In this document: positions 6,484 through 8,625 of the stretch, one piece after another
Numbering within the stretch: position 1 is the first letter of the stretch
How the letters are laid out: each line of letters starts with the position of its first letter
Assembly: GCA_021798635.1 (NCBI GenBank)
Contig: JAJZGH010000219.1
Span: 1-8,625 of the forward strand
DNA: 8,625 nucleotides
Source: Planctomycetota bacterium
GTDB lineage: Bacteria > Planctomycetota > Phycisphaerae > WQYP01
Reading direction: 5' to 3'
Translations under genes and position numbers: made by a program
The notes under the pieces: generated by a model
Databases searched by the model: none
Seen by the model: only the letters and a program-made list of their open reading frames with translations
Told to the model about the DNA's origin: nothing

Positions 6484-6589
6484 TTACGATTTTTCTGCAT
6501 GGCGGCCAGCTTTCCGGCCAGCCCAGACGTATACTACAAAGCTGCGCCATTTTTTCGGGACGCAGAATAAATGGTTTAGGATTGGACAG

Positions 6590-8170
6590 ATGGAATTAAC
6601 CGCCCCAGAGAACACAAACCCAATGGCCACCACTGCCCCCGAGGAAACCCCGTCGCTCCAGTACCGGGCAGTTCTCTTGATCGCGTTGTATATTGCGGCA
6701 CTCCTTGGGCCTTTGGCCTTGGCCTCCACTGGCGGCGTCGTGCCCGCGGGGCAGTTTATCAAACAGATCGCCTTAGGCTTGGGCCTGGCCGGTCTTATGA
6801 TTATCGCCACGAGCTTCGTTCTCGCCGCCCGCTATTACTGGGTCACTGACCCTTTTGGCTTGGATGCAGTGATGCTCTTCCACCGCAGAATGGCCATCGT
6901 CGGATTCTGTGCCATCCTCCTGCATCTTGCCCTGTTGTCTTATCTGAACATCGGCCTGTTGACCCGCCTATGGCTGCCTTGGCATTTGCAACTCGGGCGA
7001 ATTGCGATTCTCTTGCTGACAGCGCAGATTATTGTAAGCATTTATAGATCACAACTGCGCGTGGACTTTGAAAAATGGCGCATCACGCATCGCCTTGTGG
7101 GCTTGGCCGTCTTGGTAGTAGCCTTTACGCACGGCCTGCTTTCCAGCGGGGCTTTTGCTCCCTGGCCGCTGCGAATGGTTGTGTTCATGGTAATTGCCGT
7201 GGCATTCTGGTCGCTGGTATGGAGTCATATCATTCGGCCGGACCGGTTGAAAGAATATCGCTATGTGGTTCAAAGTGTTCAGAAGATGAGTCCCGGTGTG
7301 TGGCAGGTAAAATTGCAGCCCGGTGCGGGGGGACGGTCTTTGCGCTACCGGCCCGGGCAATTTGCTTTTTTCCATTTCAACCGTCCCGGCGTTGACGCAA
7401 CAGGCGAAGAACACGCTTGGACCATTGCTTCCAGCCCCAGCGAAACCGATGGATTGATGCTGGCTATTAAAGAGCTTGGCGATTTCACGCACACCATAGG
7501 CATGACCAAGCCGGGCGATGTGGTTACGGTGCACGGGCCATTTGGCCGCTTCTCACATCGGCTCCACAAAGGAAACGATGAACTGGTTTTTATCGCCGGC
7601 GGCATTGGCATCACACCGTTCCGCAGCATGATCCGGTGGTTGGTGGATCGCGCGGAAAATCGGCGGGTGCTGCTGCTATATGCCAATAAATCCGCCGGGG
7701 ATATTCCTTTTTTTGACGAACTGGCGCAATACAGTAATGCCAGCGGCGGCCGCGTGCGGGTTGTTCATGTTTTAAGCCGCGCGGATGGTCAGTGGCAGGG
7801 AGAAAAAGGCCGCATCGACATTGCGTTGATAAAAAAATACTGCGCCGGTGATTTAAATGGAAAAACATTCTGGATTTGCGGCCCCGGAGCATTTACCGCC
7901 ACCATGATTCAAACCCTGCGTGAAGCCGGTGTGGCCCAGGCCAAGATTCACAACGAAGCCTTTTGCCTGCTGCACGCGCCCGTGCAAGCGGATGGGCGTG
8001 GCCGCCGCCTAAAAGCGCTGACGATGGCCATTTCCTTTGCGCTGATGGTGATGGTGCTGTTATTTGCCTTGATTCGCACGGATTTCCTTGCGGCGCGTGC
8101 CGGAACAAATTCTCACGCGAGGCATGGACTCTCGCACCACCGCCTTGAAACCGCTCCTCCGAGAAAGTAG
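6590..8170 (+). CDS. Ferric-reductase / NOX-type transmembrane flavocytochrome
   Basis: A 526-residue membrane oxidoreductase expected to move electrons from NAD(P)H through FAD and two b-type haems across the membrane, to ferric iron, oxygen or another acceptor. Six helices (about 26-46, 56-80, 96-119, 133-151, 167-186, 193-212) form the ferric-reductase domain. H98/H112 on helix 3 and H167/H181 on helix 5 show H-x13-H spacing, as expected for bis-haem ligation. The FNR part follows: YRPGQFAFFHF (253-263), FAD motif HAWTIASSP (275-283), HGPFGRFS (315-322), the NAD(P) loop GGIGITP (337-343) and C430-G-P, the conserved cysteine near the nicotinamide. There is no 2Fe-2S domain. Unusually, a further helix (about 475-496) and a histidine-bearing tail end the protein. 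ATG 6590 has AGGA (6578-6581) 8 nt upstream; the open frame reaches 6404, but that extension covers the antisense Fic remnant. A TATACT at 6530-6535 may be a -10 box without a good -35. Confidence 0.93.
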   Translation: MELTAPENTNPMATTAPEETPSLQYRAVLLIALYIAALLGPLALASTGGVVPAGQFIKQIALGLGLAGLMIIATSFVLAARYYWVTDPFGLDAVMLFHRRMAIVGFCAILLHLALLSYLNIGLLTRLWLPWHLQLGRIAILLLTAQIIVSIYRSQLRVDFEKWRITHRLVGLAVLVVAFTHGLLSSGAFAPWPLRMVVFMVIAVAFWSLVWSHIIRPDRLKEYRYVVQSVQKMSPGVWQVKLQPGAGGRSLRYRPGQFAFFHFNRPGVDATGEEHAWTIASSPSETDGLMLAIKELGDFTHTIGMTKPGDVVTVHGPFGRFSHRLHKGNDELVFIAGGIGITPFRSMIRWLVDRAENRRVLLLYANKSAGDIPFFDELAQYSNASGGRVRVVHVLSRADGQWQGEKGRIDIALIKKYCAGDLNGKTFWICGPGAFTATMIQTLREAGVAQAKIHNEAFCLLHAPVQADGRGRRLKALTMAISFALMVMVLLFALIRTDFLAARAGTNSHARHGLSHHRLETAPPRK

Positions 8171-8228
8171 CAATCGCTTTGCCGGAGAGCGGATTCTGCG
8201 AACTACTAATAAATGGCCATTCTTTTTT
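8166..8228 (+). terminator. Possible terminator after the flavocytochrome gene
   Basis: The outer arms AGTAG (8166-8170) and CTACT (8203-8207) enclose an imperfect inner stem, AATCGCT against AGCGGATT with one bulge. A 10-bp palindrome AATGGCCATT (8212-8221) and a run of six T (8223-8228) follow. The T-run is too far from the first stem for a textbook intrinsic terminator, so this is weak. Confidence 0.25.
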
Positions 8229-8235
8229 ACAACGG

Positions 8236-8264
8236 TTGACTGCAAGCACCGATGCCCGTAAAAC
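8236..8264 (+). promoter_or_regulatory. Sigma-70-like promoter of the MFS gene
   Basis: TTGACT (8236-8241, 5 of 6 to TTGACA), a 17-nt spacer, then TAAAAC (8259-8264, 4 of 6 to TATAAT). The predicted transcription start, about 7 nt after the -10 box, falls at or next to the MFS start codon (8272). This suggests a leaderless mRNA, and fits the absence of a Shine-Dalgarno there. Confidence 0.45.
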
Positions 8265-8271
8265 CCATAGT

Positions 8272-8625
8272 ATGAGTGGTACGAATCCTACAACTTCGGA
8301 ACTAAAAAATCCCTGGCTCACACGTGATGTGCTGTTTATCTGCCTGTCGGCGTGTTTTGCCGATTTGGGTTATCAGGCTGTGCTGGCGATATTTCCCTTG
8401 TTTCTGGTGATGAATCTGCACGCCGCGGTCTGGGTATTCGCCTTGGCCACGGCCATCAGCTATGGCCCGGGTGCGATATTCGGCTTAATGGGTGGGCGCA
8501 TGGGGGACCGTTACGGCCACAAGAAAATCGCCATAACGGGTAATTTATTTATTCCGCTTTTATCTTTAGCCGGGCTGGCGGCAACGCCCGTTGTGGCCGT
8601 GGCATTATTTGCCGGCGGCTGGTGG
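8272..8625 (+). CDS. MFS transporter, N-terminal part (cut by window edge)
   Basis: 118 codons are open to the window end, starting ATG AGT GGT. After a soluble 18-residue start, two hydrophobic segments (about 19-47 and 52-74) flank the conserved MFS motif A in the loop after helix 2: G75-R-M-G-D79-R-Y-G82-H-K. Helix 3 (about 86-101) and the start of helix 4 follow. Substrate cannot be judged from this part. There is no Shine-Dalgarno before the ATG, and a promoter-like pair ends about 8 nt upstream. It follows the flavocytochrome gene in the same direction after about 100 nt. A functional link, such as iron or siderophore handling, is possible but unsupported. Confidence 0.88.
   Translation, partial: MSGTNPTTSELKNPWLTRDVLFICLSACFADLGYQAVLAIFPLFLVMNLHAAVWVFALATAISYGPGAIFGLMGGRMGDRYGHKKIAITGNLFIPLLSLAGLAATPVVAVALFAGGWW

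Noticed and set aside
6501..6523. A repeated GGCCAGC (about 6504-6510 and 6516-6522) as a possible deletion scar of the Fic gene.
   Set aside because: A 7-bp repeat in GC-rich DNA is expected by chance, and it does not coincide exactly with the end of Fic similarity.
6404..6589. A 62-residue N-terminal extension of the flavocytochrome.
   Set aside because: ATG 6590 has a well-placed AGGA, and the extension is simply the opposite strand of the Fic remnant.
8252..8275. A 7-codon upstream frame (ATG CCC GTA ... TGA) overlapping the MFS start as ATGA, like a leader peptide.
   Set aside because: It has no Shine-Dalgarno and lies upstream of or within the predicted -10 region, so it would not be transcribed if the promoter call is right.

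Overview
This is a bacterial chromosomal fragment, moderately GC-rich by eye and gene-dense. I see no rRNA, tRNA, CRISPR array or intact mobile element. Two genes suggest a planctomycete or another PVC-group bacterium: a bitopic protein with a LysM followed by a YkuD-like tail, and a protein with an N-terminal zinc ribbon, a long Pro/Ser-rich linker, one membrane helix and a C-terminal vWA-like domain. This placement is inferred from architecture only.

Layout. Bases 1-1562 (minus strand) hold a two-gene unit: an AAA15/AAA21-type ATPase followed 43 nt later by the start of a RloB-like gene cut by the window edge. This is the arrangement of RloA/RloB and AbiL-type phage-defence pairs. Bases 1563-2148 are a divergent intergenic region with a long imperfect inverted repeat on the ATPase side and a nested inverted repeat just before the next gene. 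Bases 2149-2649 (plus) encode a Nudix hydrolase, which converges on truD (2687-3949, minus), the tRNA pseudouridine-13 synthase.

Bases 4171-6331 (plus) encode two single-pass membrane proteins in tandem. The first has a LysM and a YkuD-like domain without the catalytic motif. The second has a zinc ribbon and a vWA-like domain with an incomplete MIDAS. Between them and the next gene lie a perfect hairpin and, antisense, a previously hidden remnant of the C-terminus of a Fic-family protein (6343-6483). Bases 6590-8170 (plus) encode a ferric-reductase/NOX-type transmembrane flavocytochrome with an extra C-terminal membrane helix. Bases 8272-8625 start an MFS transporter that runs off the window, apparently from a leaderless transcript.

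How the genes relate. The ATPase/RloB pair is probably a defence operon, and the Fic remnant is a second trace of gene turnover. truD and the Nudix gene look like housekeeping. The LysM and zinc-ribbon/vWA genes may be co-expressed at the cell envelope. The flavocytochrome and MFS gene are neighbours in the same direction, but the MFS gene seems to have its own promoter. The strongest candidates for something unusual are the ATPase/RloB pair with its non-canonical TOPRIM-like motif, and the pair of envelope proteins that each keep a fold but lose key residues.
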